A stretch of DNA of 34,445 nt. Source: Desulfobacteraceae bacterium 4572_123 (lineage in GTDB: Bacteria > Desulfobacterota > Desulfobacteria > Desulfobacterales > 4572-123). The notes under the pieces were generated by a model, which saw only the letters and a program-made list of their open reading frames with translations, ran no database searches and was not told the origin of the DNA. Numbering within the stretch: position 1 is the stretch's first letter; every line of letters starts with the position of its first letter. The position numbers and the translations under genes are program-made. This document shows, in pieces, positions 16,807 to 26,200 of this stretch. The stretch covers positions 1 through 34,445 of the forward strand of contig NBLJ01000011.1 in the NCBI GenBank assembly GCA_002084545.1, written 5' to 3'.

Positions 16807-17199
16807 ATGAATATTCTAGTGGCGTACAACGGATCCGATGAGGCAAAAGCCGCTTTGGAACTGGCCAAAGATTATGCAAAAATACATGATTCCGTGGTTC
16901 ACATCATCACATCCATGGAAGGCGGGCCCCGGGAAAAATTAAAAGCAATCAAAAAAAGTAAAGAGGACCTCAAATACGCCATGGAGCTTGTGAAAGCCAG
17001 CGGAATTGAATGTGAGGGTTATCAGACATCCCGCGGGCTCTCGCCTGGGGAAGATATTATCCGGTATGCCGAAGAATATGATATCAAACACATATTTGTA
17101 GGCATCGAAAAAAAATCCCGAACCCGAAAGCTATTGCTTGGCTCCACAGCGCAATATATAATTTTAAGAGCCTCCTGCCCGGTTACAACCATTCATTAA
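16807..17199 (+). CDS. Universal stress protein (UspA family)
   Basis: A single Usp domain of 131 aa or 130 from this ATG. The N-terminal strand NILVAYNGSDEAKAALELA and the C-terminal LLLGSTAQYIILRASCPVTTI are typical. The ATP-binding motif G-x2-G-x9-G-S is only partly kept: the second Gly is replaced (VGIEKKSRTRKLLLGS), so nucleotide binding is doubtful. AAAGGA lies seven nt before the ATG; a TTG one codon earlier is also possible. It sits between the transporter and a ligase-like gene on the same strand. Stress proteins often sit beside fatty-acid and transport genes in deltaproteobacteria, but the role is unclear. Confidence 0.88.
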   Translation: MNILVAYNGSDEAKAALELAKDYAKIHDSVVHIITSMEGGPREKLKAIKKSKEDLKYAMELVKASGIECEGYQTSRGLSPGEDIIRYAEEYDIKHIFVGIEKKSRTRKLLLGSTAQYIILRASCPVTTIH

Positions 17200-17286
17200 T
17201 ATTTTTATTTTGCATTCTGATGCATTAACGCCGATCGTCCCGAGCAAACCAGACGCTATCACAAACCGTTGACCGGAGGTTAATTT

Positions 17287-18816
17287 ATGGGGCTTTACGA
17301 TTTTACTTTTTATGATGTTGTCAACCGCAATGCCGGCTGCCATCCGAACCGGCCTGCCTGGTTTGAAGCGGAAGACAATTGCACTGTTACATTTTCAGCA
17401 GTAAAACGCCGGGTCGATTCCCTGGCCGCCGGCCTGATAAAATCCGGAGTAAAAAAGGGATCACGCATTGGCGTGGTGGGCAAGAACTGTCTTGAGTATT
17501 TTATCGTGTATGGGGCCGCCGCCGCCGCGGGCGCAATTGTCGTTCCGATTAACTGGCGCCTTTCCGCCGGTGAAATCGCTTTTAACCTGAATGACTGTGA
17601 ACCGGTCTGTCTCTTTGTCGATTCTGAATTTGAGTCACTGATTCAGAAAATCCAGGGCAAACTTTCCTCTATTGACAAATATTATAACCTTCGATCCGGG
17701 CGGGGAGGCTTTGATGACTATGACGCATCGGCAAACGGAAATACAGCGACATCATTGCCGGAGGTTGCCTCTGATGACGGCTTCATCATCATCCACACCG
17801 CCGCGGTGGCCGGACGGCCCCGGGGCGCACTGCTGAGCCACCGGAACATCCTGTGTGCCGGCATGCAGTTAATGTATAGCTTTGGCTTGACCGCCGATGA
17901 TGTGCATTTAAACCTGCTTCCGCTGTTTCATGTTGGAGGCCTGTTCATGGCCGCTCAAAGCTTTCAGGCCGGGGCACTGAATGTAAATATGCGCAAATTT
18001 GACGCTCAACAGGCGGTCCGACTGATCGCCGACAAACAGGTGTCCATATTTTTCAACTTTGCGCCGATATTGGACTCCGTTCTTAAAAAACAAGCGGAAA
18101 CAGGACTTGATATCAGTTCCCTTAAAACGATTGTGGGGCTTGATACACCTGAAACCATCAAAAAATATCAAAATCTGACCAAAGGAACGTTTTTTAGTAT
18201 ATATGGCCAGACTGAAACCTCCTGCCTGGCCACTATAGGGCCGTTTAATGACCGCCCCGGTTCGGCCGGAAAACCGGCCCCCCTGGCCCGGGTTGTGATG
18301 CTGGATGATACCGATCAAATCGTGTCACAAGGTGAAATCGGAGAAATTGCCCTGCGAGGCCCCATGGTATTTAAGGGCTATTGGAAACTGGAAGAGGACA
18401 CCGCACTGACATTTAGCAACAACTGGCATCACACCGGTGATCTTGGCCGATTTGATGAAGACGGTTTTTTATGGTATGAAGGCCGCAAAGCTGAAAAGGA
18501 ATTGATCAAGCCCGGCGGCGAAAACGTCTACCCGGCGGAAGTAGAAAAAATAATTCTTGAACATCCGGCAATCGAACAAACGGTGGTATTCGGCATACCC
18601 GATCCCCAGTGGAAAGAAGGCATCAAAGCCGTCTGTATTCTGAAACCGGATCGCAGCCTTGATGCCGGCGACCTGATCGAATTTGTCGGATCACGCATTG
18701 CCCGTTTTAAAAAACCGCAATACGTGGAATTTACGGACAAACTGCCCCTCACCCCGGACGGCAGCATTGATCGAGCTAAAACAAAAGAATTATTTGGCGG
18801 TGAACAAGCCGGATAA
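17287..18816 (+). CDS. Acyl-CoA ligase-like protein with a degenerate active site
   Basis: A 509-aa member of the AMP-forming ligase (ANL) superfamily by overall order of motifs: IYGQTETSCLATIGP, TGDLGRFDEDGFLWYEGRK, then LIKPGGENVYPAEVEKIILE. Two catalytic sites differ from consensus. The P-loop (residues 171-180) reads TAAVAGRPRG instead of TSGTTGxPKG, and the A10 lysine is Ser493 (TPDGSIDR in place of TPTGKIDR). The protein is otherwise full length, with a good CCGGAGG ribosome site. It may be a non-catalytic, thioesterifying-only or CoA-binding relative, or use other residues. It follows the usp gene and precedes the ACT gene on the same strand. Confidence 0.88.
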   Translation: MGLYDFTFYDVVNRNAGCHPNRPAWFEAEDNCTVTFSAVKRRVDSLAAGLIKSGVKKGSRIGVVGKNCLEYFIVYGAAAAAGAIVVPINWRLSAGEIAFNLNDCEPVCLFVDSEFESLIQKIQGKLSSIDKYYNLRSGRGGFDDYDASANGNTATSLPEVASDDGFIIIHTAAVAGRPRGALLSHRNILCAGMQLMYSFGLTADDVHLNLLPLFHVGGLFMAAQSFQAGALNVNMRKFDAQQAVRLIADKQVSIFFNFAPILDSVLKKQAETGLDISSLKTIVGLDTPETIKKYQNLTKGTFFSIYGQTETSCLATIGPFNDRPGSAGKPAPLARVVMLDDTDQIVSQGEIGEIALRGPMVFKGYWKLEEDTALTFSNNWHHTGDLGRFDEDGFLWYEGRKAEKELIKPGGENVYPAEVEKIILEHPAIEQTVVFGIPDPQWKEGIKAVCILKPDRSLDAGDLIEFVGSRIARFKKPQYVEFTDKLPLTPDGSIDRAKTKELFGGEQAG

Positions 18817-18842
18817 CATGATACCATCAAAGGAGTGTAAAA

Positions 18843-19325
18843 ATGGTTAGAACTGAAATATCTCTTTTTTTAAAAAATGTTCCCGGCGAACTGGGAAAAC
18901 TGGCAACACTTTTTTCCGAAGAAAAAGTAAATATCGACGCCCTTACCATTCAGGATGCATCCGCCTATGTTCAGCAGCTTTTCAGGGCCAGGGGAAAGTC
19001 GTTAAAAAGAATTGCTTCGGCCGCCAGTTACAATTCCATGAGCAAAGACTCATCCCAGTATGCGCTTATCCGAATGCTCACGGATAACACTGATAAAGCA
19101 GTGGATCTCTTATCTCAAAAAAATTATATTTTTGATATCGTACCGGTCATTGCCGTTCGCCTTGAGAACAGGCCTGGTGAACTGGCCAAAATGGCCACAA
19201 AATTCGGCGAAGAGGGCGTTAATATCAACTACGTGTATGGCTCCGTTTCATCCCCGGATGAAAAATGCCTGTTTGTATTCTGCCCTGAAGATATTAATCT
19301 GGCATCTAAAATCTTTTCTGATTAA
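18843..19325 (+). CDS. Double-ACT-domain protein
   Basis: A small protein (160 aa) made of two ACT domains. The first is at residues 3-75 (TEISLFLKNVPGELGKLATL, VNIDALTIQDAS). The second runs from about 97 to 155 (VIAVRLENRPGELAKMATKF, GVNINYVYGSVSS). ACT domains bind amino acids or related small ligands and usually regulate enzymes; stand-alone pairs are known but mostly uncharacterised. The sequence between the domains is charged and less conserved-looking. The ribosome site AAAGGAG is strong. It is the last gene of the plus-strand run and converges with the acyl-CoA dehydrogenase gene. A regulatory role on the neighbouring ligase is a guess. Confidence 0.85.
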   Translation: MVRTEISLFLKNVPGELGKLATLFSEEKVNIDALTIQDASAYVQQLFRARGKSLKRIASAASYNSMSKDSSQYALIRMLTDNTDKAVDLLSQKNYIFDIVPVIAVRLENRPGELAKMATKFGEEGVNINYVYGSVSSPDEKCLFVFCPEDINLASKIFSD

Positions 19326-19357
19326 TCTACAGATTAAAATAGACAGAATTTCTTCAA

Positions 19358-19385
19358 TTCTCACTATTCACTGTTCACTGTTCAA
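19358..19385 (+). repeat. Period-7 short tandem repeat (TGTTCAC type)
   Basis: Four heptamers: TTCTCAC, TATTCAC, TGTTCAC, TGTTCAA, lying between the convergent ACT and acyl-CoA dehydrogenase genes, directly before the latter's stop codon. Confidence 0.75.
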
Positions 19386-19390
19386 TTCGA

Positions 19391-20545
19391 TCATGGTTTG
19401 CGTTTATCCTTTAAAATATTGTTGGAAATCACGATCCTCTGAATTTCCGATGTTCCTTCATAAATAGTAAACACCCTGGCATCCCGGTAAAAACGCTCCA
19501 CGGGATAGTCTTTTGTAAATCCGTACCCGCCGTGCATCTGCAGGGCTTTCGCCGTAACCCTGTTGACCATCTCCGACGCAAACAGCTTGGCCATGGAAGC
19601 CTGTGCCGTATAATTTTCACCCCGATCCTTCATTGCGGCAGCCGACAGCATCAACTGGCGGGCAGCTTCCAGCTCGGTAGCCATATCCGCAATGATCCAG
19701 CGCAACCCCTGAAACTTGGATATTTTTCGGCCGAACTGGGCCCTTCCCTTAGCATATTTTACCGCTGCATCCAGGGCCGCCCCGGCAACACCAACTGACT
19801 GGGCTGCAATTCCGATACGCCCGCCGTCCAGACCCTTCATGGCGATCTTGAACCCGTCACCGGGATCGCCCAGCATATTCCCTGCCGGAACCCTGCAATT
19901 TTCAAAAATAAGGTCTGCGGTATCAGAGGCACGAAGCCCCATTTTGTCCTCTATGCCTCCGACAATCAAACCAGGTGTCCCCTGTTCCACCATAAAAGCG
20001 CTGATGCCTTTATGTCGCATTGCTTCATCGGTTTTAGCTGTTACAATGATCAGGCCGGCATTTTTGCCGGTGGTCGTAAACCGCTTGGTTCCATTTAATA
20101 TATATTCATCCCCGTCACGCACTGCCGTGGTGGACTGACTTACCGGATCAGAGCCGGCATGGGGCTCGGTCAGAGCAAAAGCACCGATCATTTTACCCAT
20201 TGCAAGGGGCTTTAAATATTTTTCCTTTTGTTCCCGGGTAGCAAAATTCAATATGCTTTCACACACAATGGAATTGTGAACCGACATGACAACGGCGGTT
20301 GAAGCACACGAATAGGCGATTTCCGAAAGTGCCAGCACATATCCCACAGTGTCGGCCGCCGATCCATCAAACTCCAGCGGTACCATCATCCCCATCAAAC
20401 CCAGATCCGACATTTTTTTTAAATTATCGGCAGGGAATTCCTTGGTGCGGTCCCGTTCCGCGGCCGTAGCCGCCACCACCTTGCGTGAAAACTCCCTTAT
20501 CATATGCTGAATCATCTTTTGTTCATCAGTGAGATTGAACGCCAT
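19391..20545 (-). CDS. Acyl-CoA dehydrogenase (short-chain type)
   Basis: FAD enzyme that makes the trans-2-enoyl-CoA in beta-oxidation. The 384-aa length matches short- or branched-chain acyl-CoA dehydrogenases. FAFAL-like AFALTEPHAGSDP and RFTTTGKNAG mark the FAD/substrate middle domain; LQMHGGYGFTKDYPVERFYRDAR and IYEGTSEIQRIVI mark the C-terminal domain. Glu363 in YEGTSE is the catalytic base position of the butyryl-CoA dehydrogenase class. AAGGAG lies five nt upstream of the ATG, 19 nt after the XRE-cupin stop. Electrons would go to an ETF, which is not encoded here. Last gene of the operon. Confidence 0.94.
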   Translation of the reverse strand: MAFNLTDEQKMIQHMIREFSRKVVAATAAERDRTKEFPADNLKKMSDLGLMGMMVPLEFDGSAADTVGYVLALSEIAYSCASTAVVMSVHNSIVCESILNFATREQKEKYLKPLAMGKMIGAFALTEPHAGSDPVSQSTTAVRDGDEYILNGTKRFTTTGKNAGLIIVTAKTDEAMRHKGISAFMVEQGTPGLIVGGIEDKMGLRASDTADLIFENCRVPAGNMLGDPGDGFKIAMKGLDGGRIGIAAQSVGVAGAALDAAVKYAKGRAQFGRKISKFQGLRWIIADMATELEAARQLMLSAAAMKDRGENYTAQASMAKLFASEMVNRVTAKALQMHGGYGFTKDYPVERFYRDARVFTIYEGTSEIQRIVISNNILKDKRKP

Positions 20546-20564
20546 GCTTTTCTCCTTATAGGGC

Positions 20565-21116
20565 TTAAGGCCCGTAAATCACGACCAAAAATTCAGCGGT
20601 TTCCGCAGCCATATTACGCAGCTTGTGCTGGATGCCTGAGTTAAAATGCAATGACTCCCCCTCACTCAGGCTGTTGACATTATCTCCCACCACCACCTCG
20701 ATTTTGCCTTTCAGCACATAAACAAATTCTTCACCTTCGTGCTGGTATCCAACGCCCGTGTGCTCTGAATTGCCTTCAACGGCAACCCGGAACGCCTTGA
20801 GATGTTTGTTTTCAGCACCCGGGGTCAGGGTGGTATAGGCATAGTTGTCGGTGCGCTGGTTATAAGCCTTGATGCGGCTTTGCAGTTTTGACTCCTGCTC
20901 TTTGAAAAGAATACCTGAATCGATCTGTAAAGCCCGTGAAATCCGCAGCAGGGTCCCAACCGGCGGCATAGCCTTACCGGCTTCAATCTCCTTGAGGTAG
21001 TCGATGGAACACCCGGTGTCATTGGCCAGATTGTCCAGGGTAATTTTTTTCTGGATCCGGAACTGTTTTATTTTTTTACCCACCGGAATAATCACATCCG
21101 CTTTTTTTTTTACCAT
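20565..21116 (-). CDS. XRE-family regulator with C-terminal cupin domain
   Basis: A 183-aa transcription regulator. The N-terminal helix-turn-helix (about residues 12-70: IKQFRIQKKITLDNLANDTG, IDYLKEIEAGKAMPPVGTLL) is XRE type. The C-terminal small barrel (about 105-180) has cupin motifs GYQHEGEEFVYVLKGKIEVV and SLHFNSGIQHKLRN, with His and Glu at metal or ligand positions. The ATG at 21116 has GGGAGG five nt upstream and clears the preceding stop by 22 nt; a longer version from 21194 would overlap the upstream gene by 56 nt. Such fusions often control catabolic or amine genes in response to a small ligand. Its place inside the beta-oxidation operon suggests feedback control. Confidence 0.9.
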   Translation of the reverse strand: MVKKKADVIIPVGKKIKQFRIQKKITLDNLANDTGCSIDYLKEIEAGKAMPPVGTLLRISRALQIDSGILFKEQESKLQSRIKAYNQRTDNYAYTTLTPGAENKHLKAFRVAVEGNSEHTGVGYQHEGEEFVYVLKGKIEVVVGDNVNSLSEGESLHFNSGIQHKLRNMAAETAEFLVVIYGP

Positions 21117-21138
21117 GCTTCCCTCCCCCATCCTTATC

Positions 21139-21987
21139 TTAATATTCGTAAAATCCGCGTCCGGTCTTTCTGCCGAGCCAGCCGACTTCCACATATTTTT
21201 TCAACAGCGGGCAGGGCCTGTATTTTGAATCGCAAAAACCATCGTAAAGGGTTTCCATAATTGCCAGACAGGTATCCAGGCCAATCAAATCAGCAAGGGC
21301 CAGCGGTCCCATGGGATGATTCATGCCAAGCTTCATTACAGTGTCGATATCCTCGGCTTTTCCCACACCATGATACAGACAGTACACTGCTTCATTGATC
21401 ATCGGCAGCAGGATACGATTGGCGATAAATCCCGGAAAATCATTGGCCTCGGCCGGCGTCTTACCGAATTTGACTGAAAGCTCCCATGTCGTATCAAATG
21501 TCTCGTCACTGGTTGCCAGTCCTTTTATCACCTCAATCAATTTCATCACCGGCACGGGATTCATGAAATGCATACCGATCACCTTGTCCGGACGCCCGGT
21601 CTGGTTTGCTATCCGCCCGATGGGAATCGAAGAGGTGTTGGTGGCCAGGATTGCCCCTTTTTTGCATATTCGATCCAGGTCTTTGAAAATCTGAAACTTA
21701 ATGGACTCGTTTTCCGTGGCTGCCTCGACTACAAAATCCGCTGAAGCCATGTCGGCAAGTTCAACACTGGTTTTGATTCTTCCCAAAACAGCGAATTTTT
21801 CAGGTTCAGTCATCTTTCCCCTGTCTACACTGCGGGTCAAATTTTTTGTAATATTTCCAATGCCTTTTTCTACAAATTCGGTTTTTATATCATTCATGAT
21901 CACGTCAAGCCCGCTCATGGCAGCGACCTGAGCAATACCATTTCCCATCTGCCCGGCGCCGATTACGCCGAATGTCTTTATTTCCAT
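21139..21987 (-). CDS. hbd: 3-hydroxyacyl-CoA dehydrogenase (3-hydroxybutyryl-CoA type)
   Basis: Oxidises (S)-3-hydroxyacyl-CoA to 3-oxoacyl-CoA, or runs in reverse. The 282-aa protein matches the stand-alone single-function family. The N-terminal Rossmann motif is GVIGAGQMGNGIAQVAA (residues 7-23). The catalytic dyad is His140 and Glu152 in IGMHFMNPVPVMKLIEVI, with Ser119 in TNTSSIPIG and Asn191 in PGFIANRIL supporting it. The C-terminal dimer domain has LGMNHPMGPLALADLIGLD and ends GRKTGRGFYEY. AAAAAGGAG precedes the ATG. It lies about 90 nt after the thiolase stop. Confidence 0.95.
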   Translation of the reverse strand: MEIKTFGVIGAGQMGNGIAQVAAMSGLDVIMNDIKTEFVEKGIGNITKNLTRSVDRGKMTEPEKFAVLGRIKTSVELADMASADFVVEAATENESIKFQIFKDLDRICKKGAILATNTSSIPIGRIANQTGRPDKVIGMHFMNPVPVMKLIEVIKGLATSDETFDTTWELSVKFGKTPAEANDFPGFIANRILLPMINEAVYCLYHGVGKAEDIDTVMKLGMNHPMGPLALADLIGLDTCLAIMETLYDGFCDSKYRPCPLLKKYVEVGWLGRKTGRGFYEY

Positions 21988-22077
21988 TTATTATCTCCTT
22001 TTTATCGTTTTCACGTTGCTTTTTTACAATAGACCGGACGACCACAAGGATCACCCCTGCGGCCATCAATTTTCATT

Positions 22078-23253
22078 TTACCGTTTCACCACCATGGCAA
22101 CGGCTTCACCGCCCCCCAGACACAGTGACGCCAGTCCGGTTTTCCTGTCCTGCCGAATCATCTCATAAAGCAGGGTCACCAGAACCCGGCAGCCGCTGGC
22201 GCCGATGGGATGACCAAGGGCCACTGCCCCGCCATTGACATTCACAACTGCCGGATCCAGGCCAAGCTCATTTATAACTCCAACCGTGGAACCGCTGAAC
22301 GCCTCATTTATTTCGTAAAGGTCAACATCTTTAAGGCCGATTCCTTCCTTTTTAAGGCATTTGGGAATTGCCCACAAAGGCGCCATCAAAACATATTTCA
22401 TATCAATACCAAATGATGCCTGAGCCCCTATGGCGGCCATGGGACTTAGTCCCGATTCCTCGGCCTTGTCTCTGGCCATCACTACCACTGCCGCCGCTCC
22501 GTCACTGATTATGGACGCATTGCCGGCAGTGCCCAATCCTCCTTTTTTAAAGGCACCGGGCATCTTTGCCAGACGTTCGTAATCGGTTCTTCGGGGGCAT
22601 TCATCGCGGTTGAACAGAACCGGGGCTCCCCTGCGTTGCGGAATTTCAACAGATACAATTTCCTCTTTGAATCGCCCTGATTCAACCGCATCAAGGGCAC
22701 GGCGATAGGACTCGGCCGCATACCGATCCTGGTCTTCCCGGCTGACATCATATTTTTCGGAACAAAGCTCGTTTGAAATGCCCATGTGAAAATCATTGAC
22801 AATATCCCACAATCCGTCATGGACCATATGATCCTCGATGATTCCCGGTCCCATGCGATACCCGGTCCTGGCTTTTTCCAGGTAATAGGGAGCCTTGCTC
22901 ATGGATTCCATACCACCGGCAACCACCACATCCGCGTCACCGGTCTGAATTGCCTGAGCCGCAAGCATAACGGATTTCAAGGCTGAACCGCAGACCTTAT
23001 TCACTGTAAGACATTCAACATTCCAGGGCATACCACCCAGAACAGCGGCCTGCCTGGCAGGATTCTGACCATATCCGCAAGGCAGCACCTGCCCCATAAT
23101 CACTTCGTCAACCGCCTCTTTATTAATTCCGGACCGCTTTACGGCTTCATCAATCACAATACCGCCGAGTTTTGTAGCGCCCATGCTGCTCAAAGAGCCG
23201 TTAAATGCCCCCAGCGGAGTACGCACCGCACTTACGATTACTGCTTCCCGCAT
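22078..23253 (-). CDS. Acetyl-CoA acetyltransferase (thiolase)
   Basis: Cleaves 3-oxoacyl-CoA with CoA, or condenses acetyl-CoA. From the ATG at 23253 the protein is 391 aa, the standard length, and begins MREAVIVSAVRTPLGAFNGS. The nucleophile is Cys88 in LTVNKVCGSALKSV. The His motif is NGGAVALGHPIGASGCRVL and the second Cys is in SLCLGGGEAVAMVV. AAGGAG lies eight nt before this ATG; an ATG at 23277 has no such site. It directly follows icmF. No enoyl-CoA hydratase is present in the operon, so a complete beta-oxidation spiral needs one from elsewhere. Confidence 0.95.
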   Translation of the reverse strand: MREAVIVSAVRTPLGAFNGSLSSMGATKLGGIVIDEAVKRSGINKEAVDEVIMGQVLPCGYGQNPARQAAVLGGMPWNVECLTVNKVCGSALKSVMLAAQAIQTGDADVVVAGGMESMSKAPYYLEKARTGYRMGPGIIEDHMVHDGLWDIVNDFHMGISNELCSEKYDVSREDQDRYAAESYRRALDAVESGRFKEEIVSVEIPQRRGAPVLFNRDECPRRTDYERLAKMPGAFKKGGLGTAGNASIISDGAAAVVVMARDKAEESGLSPMAAIGAQASFGIDMKYVLMAPLWAIPKCLKKEGIGLKDVDLYEINEAFSGSTVGVINELGLDPAVVNVNGGAVALGHPIGASGCRVLVTLLYEMIRQDRKTGLASLCLGGGEAVAMVVKR

Positions 23254-23291
23254 TTTACATATCTCCTTTTTTCCCATTGCGTTTTAAAACA

Positions 23292-26200
23292 CTACATATT
23301 ACGACGATACCGGCCGCCGACATCATACAGGGCCTGTGTAATCTGGCCGAGGCTGCAGCAGCGTACCGTATCCATAAGCTCTCCGAAAATATTTTCACCG
23401 GATAAAACCGTTTTTTGAAGTTTTTCCAGGGCTTCCGGTGCCTTTTTTTCGTTGCGCCTCCTGAACCCGGCAAGGCGCTTGAGCTGGGACTGTTTTTCTT
23501 CTTCGGTGGAACGGGACAACTCCAGGCAAGACATGGTCTCGTCGAAATTCAACCCGCCGGCATCCGGGTCACGAAATGTATTGACTCCGACAATAGGCAA
23601 TTTTCCGGTATGTTTCAAAACCTCGTAATAAATGGATTCATCCTGAATCTGCCCGCGCTGATAACCTGTTTCCATGGCACCCAGTACTCCGCCCCGCTCG
23701 GCGATACGGTCGAACTCGGTAAGGACCGCCTCCTCCACCAGATCAGTCAGCTCTTCAACGATAAAACTGCCCTGCAGGGGATTTTCGTTTTTGGCCAGAC
23801 CCCATTCGCGGTTAATAATCAGTTGAATGGCCAGTGCCCGTCGAACCGACTCCTCGCTGGGGGTAGTAATGGCTTCATCAAATGCATTGGTATGCAGGCT
23901 GTTGCAGTCATCGTAAATGGCGCACAGGGCCTGAAGCGTAGTCCGGATATCATTGAACTGGATATCCTGGCTGTGCAGACTTCGCCCGGATGTCTGGATA
24001 TGATACTTGAGCATCTGGGACCGCGGAGAAGCTCCATATTTATCCCGCATGGCTACCGACCAGATACGCCTGGCCACACGGCCGATTACGGTATATTCCG
24101 GATCCATGCCGTTTGAAAAAAAATAGGACAAATTGGGTGCAAACCGGTCGATATCCATTCCCCGGGAAAGATAATACTCCACATAGGTAAACCCGTTGGA
24201 AAGCGTCAATGCCAGTTGGGTGATAGGATTAGCACCGGCCTCTGCGATATGATATCCGGAAATGGAAACCGAATAAAAATTTCGTACATCCTTGTCAATA
24301 AAAAACTGTTGAATGTCCCCCATCATTTTCAGGGCGAACTCGATGGAAAAGATACAGGTGTTCTGCCCCTGATCCTCCTTTAGAATATCAGCCTGGATCG
24401 TTCCCCGAACGCTTTTCAAAACAATGTCGCGAATCTCGCAATACTTTGCATCGGTCGGTTTGGTCCCGCTTTCAGCAAGGTATTTATCAACCTGCTGATC
24501 GATGGCCGTATTTAAAAACATCGCCAGCATGATCGGAGCCGGACCGTTTATGGTCATTGAAACCGATGTATTGGGCGCGCACAGGTCAAAGCCGTCATAC
24601 AATACCTTGACATCATCCAGAGTGCAGATACTGACCCCCGAGTTGCCTATTTTACCGTAGATATCGGGCCTTACTTCAGGATCATAACCATAAAGAGTCA
24701 CTGAATCAAAAGCTGTAGACAGCCGCTTGGCCTCGTAGTTGGAAGAAAGAAGTTTAAAACGTTGATTTGTTTTAAATGCATCTCCTTCGCCGGCAAACAT
24801 GCGGGTAGGCTCCTCATCTTCACGTTTCAACGGAAAAACACCGCCTGTAAAAGGAAAGTGGCCCGGCAGATTTTCCCGTCGCATCCAGCGATAATTCTCT
24901 CCCGGATCAGTGAATTTGGGCAGCGCAATCTTGGGAATCTTCTGATGAGACAGTGATTCACTGTACAAGGGCACTTTTATCTCCTGGTCCCGTACATTGT
25001 AAACCAGTTCATCGCGGGCATATATATCCCGCACCTGATCCCACTGCTCCAGGAGTTTGACTGTTTCCACGGCAAGGTGGTTTTCAGATGCGGCCAGTTC
25101 CTTTTCCAGAGACTCGATTCCGATAGCGGAATCATCTTCGGACAGGCCCTTTTGCAAAGCAGCGATACTTTCCCGCAGGTGCCATATACGCCGCACCACC
25201 GATGCCTGTTTTTCCGTGTCATGGTGATAATCTCTGACCGTTTTGGCTATCTCCGCCAGATACCGGGTCCGGTCAGGAGGAATAATAATGGTCTTGGAAC
25301 TTGAAGTTTTGACATTGACCCTTTGGAGGTTGGATTCGAATTTCACTCCCGTATTTTCGGCAATGGCGTCCAGAAGAGCGTGATACAGCCCGGTCACGCC
25401 GTCATCATTGAATTTTGATGCAATTGTACCGAATACCGGCATCTCTTCGACCGATTTTTCCCACTGACTGCTATTGCGCTGGACCTGTTTGCGGACATCC
25501 CGAACCGCATCTTCACCGCCACGCTTTTCATACTTGTTCACAACAATCAGATCGGCGTAATCCAGCATGTCTATCTTTTCCAGCTGTGAAGCCGCACCGA
25601 ACTCACTGGTCATCACATACATGGCGACATCCACCATATCGGTAATTTTAGAATCCCCCTGGCCGATACCCGCAGTTTCGGCAATCACCAGATCATAACC
25701 CGCCGCCTTGACCACATTTATCGCATCCGCAAGGGCTTCTGTGACTTCCGCATTTGATTGTCTTGTGGCAAAAGACCGCATATACACCCGTGGATTCATG
25801 ATGGCATTCATCCGGATGCGGTCCCCCAGAAGGGCTCCTCCGGTTTTGCGGCGTGAGGGGTCACTGCATAAAATGGCTACATTCGCATCTTTCAAGTCGT
25901 GCAGCAGACGCAGGATCAACTCATCGGTCAATGATGATTTCCCTGCACCGCCGGTACCTGTAATACCGATTACCGGAACACGCCTGTCTTTAATTTTCCT
26001 TTTCAGAGAAGATTGAAGCCCGGCCAGACGGTCGTTGTCTTTTGCCCTGGCAAGTTCCACGGCGGTAATCATATTGGCTACCGCATATTTATTGTCCGGC
26101 CGCAGACGATCAACTTCAAACCCGGTGTTGCCAACGGTTGAAAACTCCTCACCGGACCGGTTATGTCCCAGATGAATCACTTCCACACCGGTATCCTGCA

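Noticed and set aside
4537-19385. CRISPR array
   Set aside because: Repeats are 7 bp with no spacers of constant length, and no cas genes are present.
23415-24116. 233-aa plus-strand frame within icmF
   Set aside because: It is antisense to the conserved mutase barrel, with no start signal.
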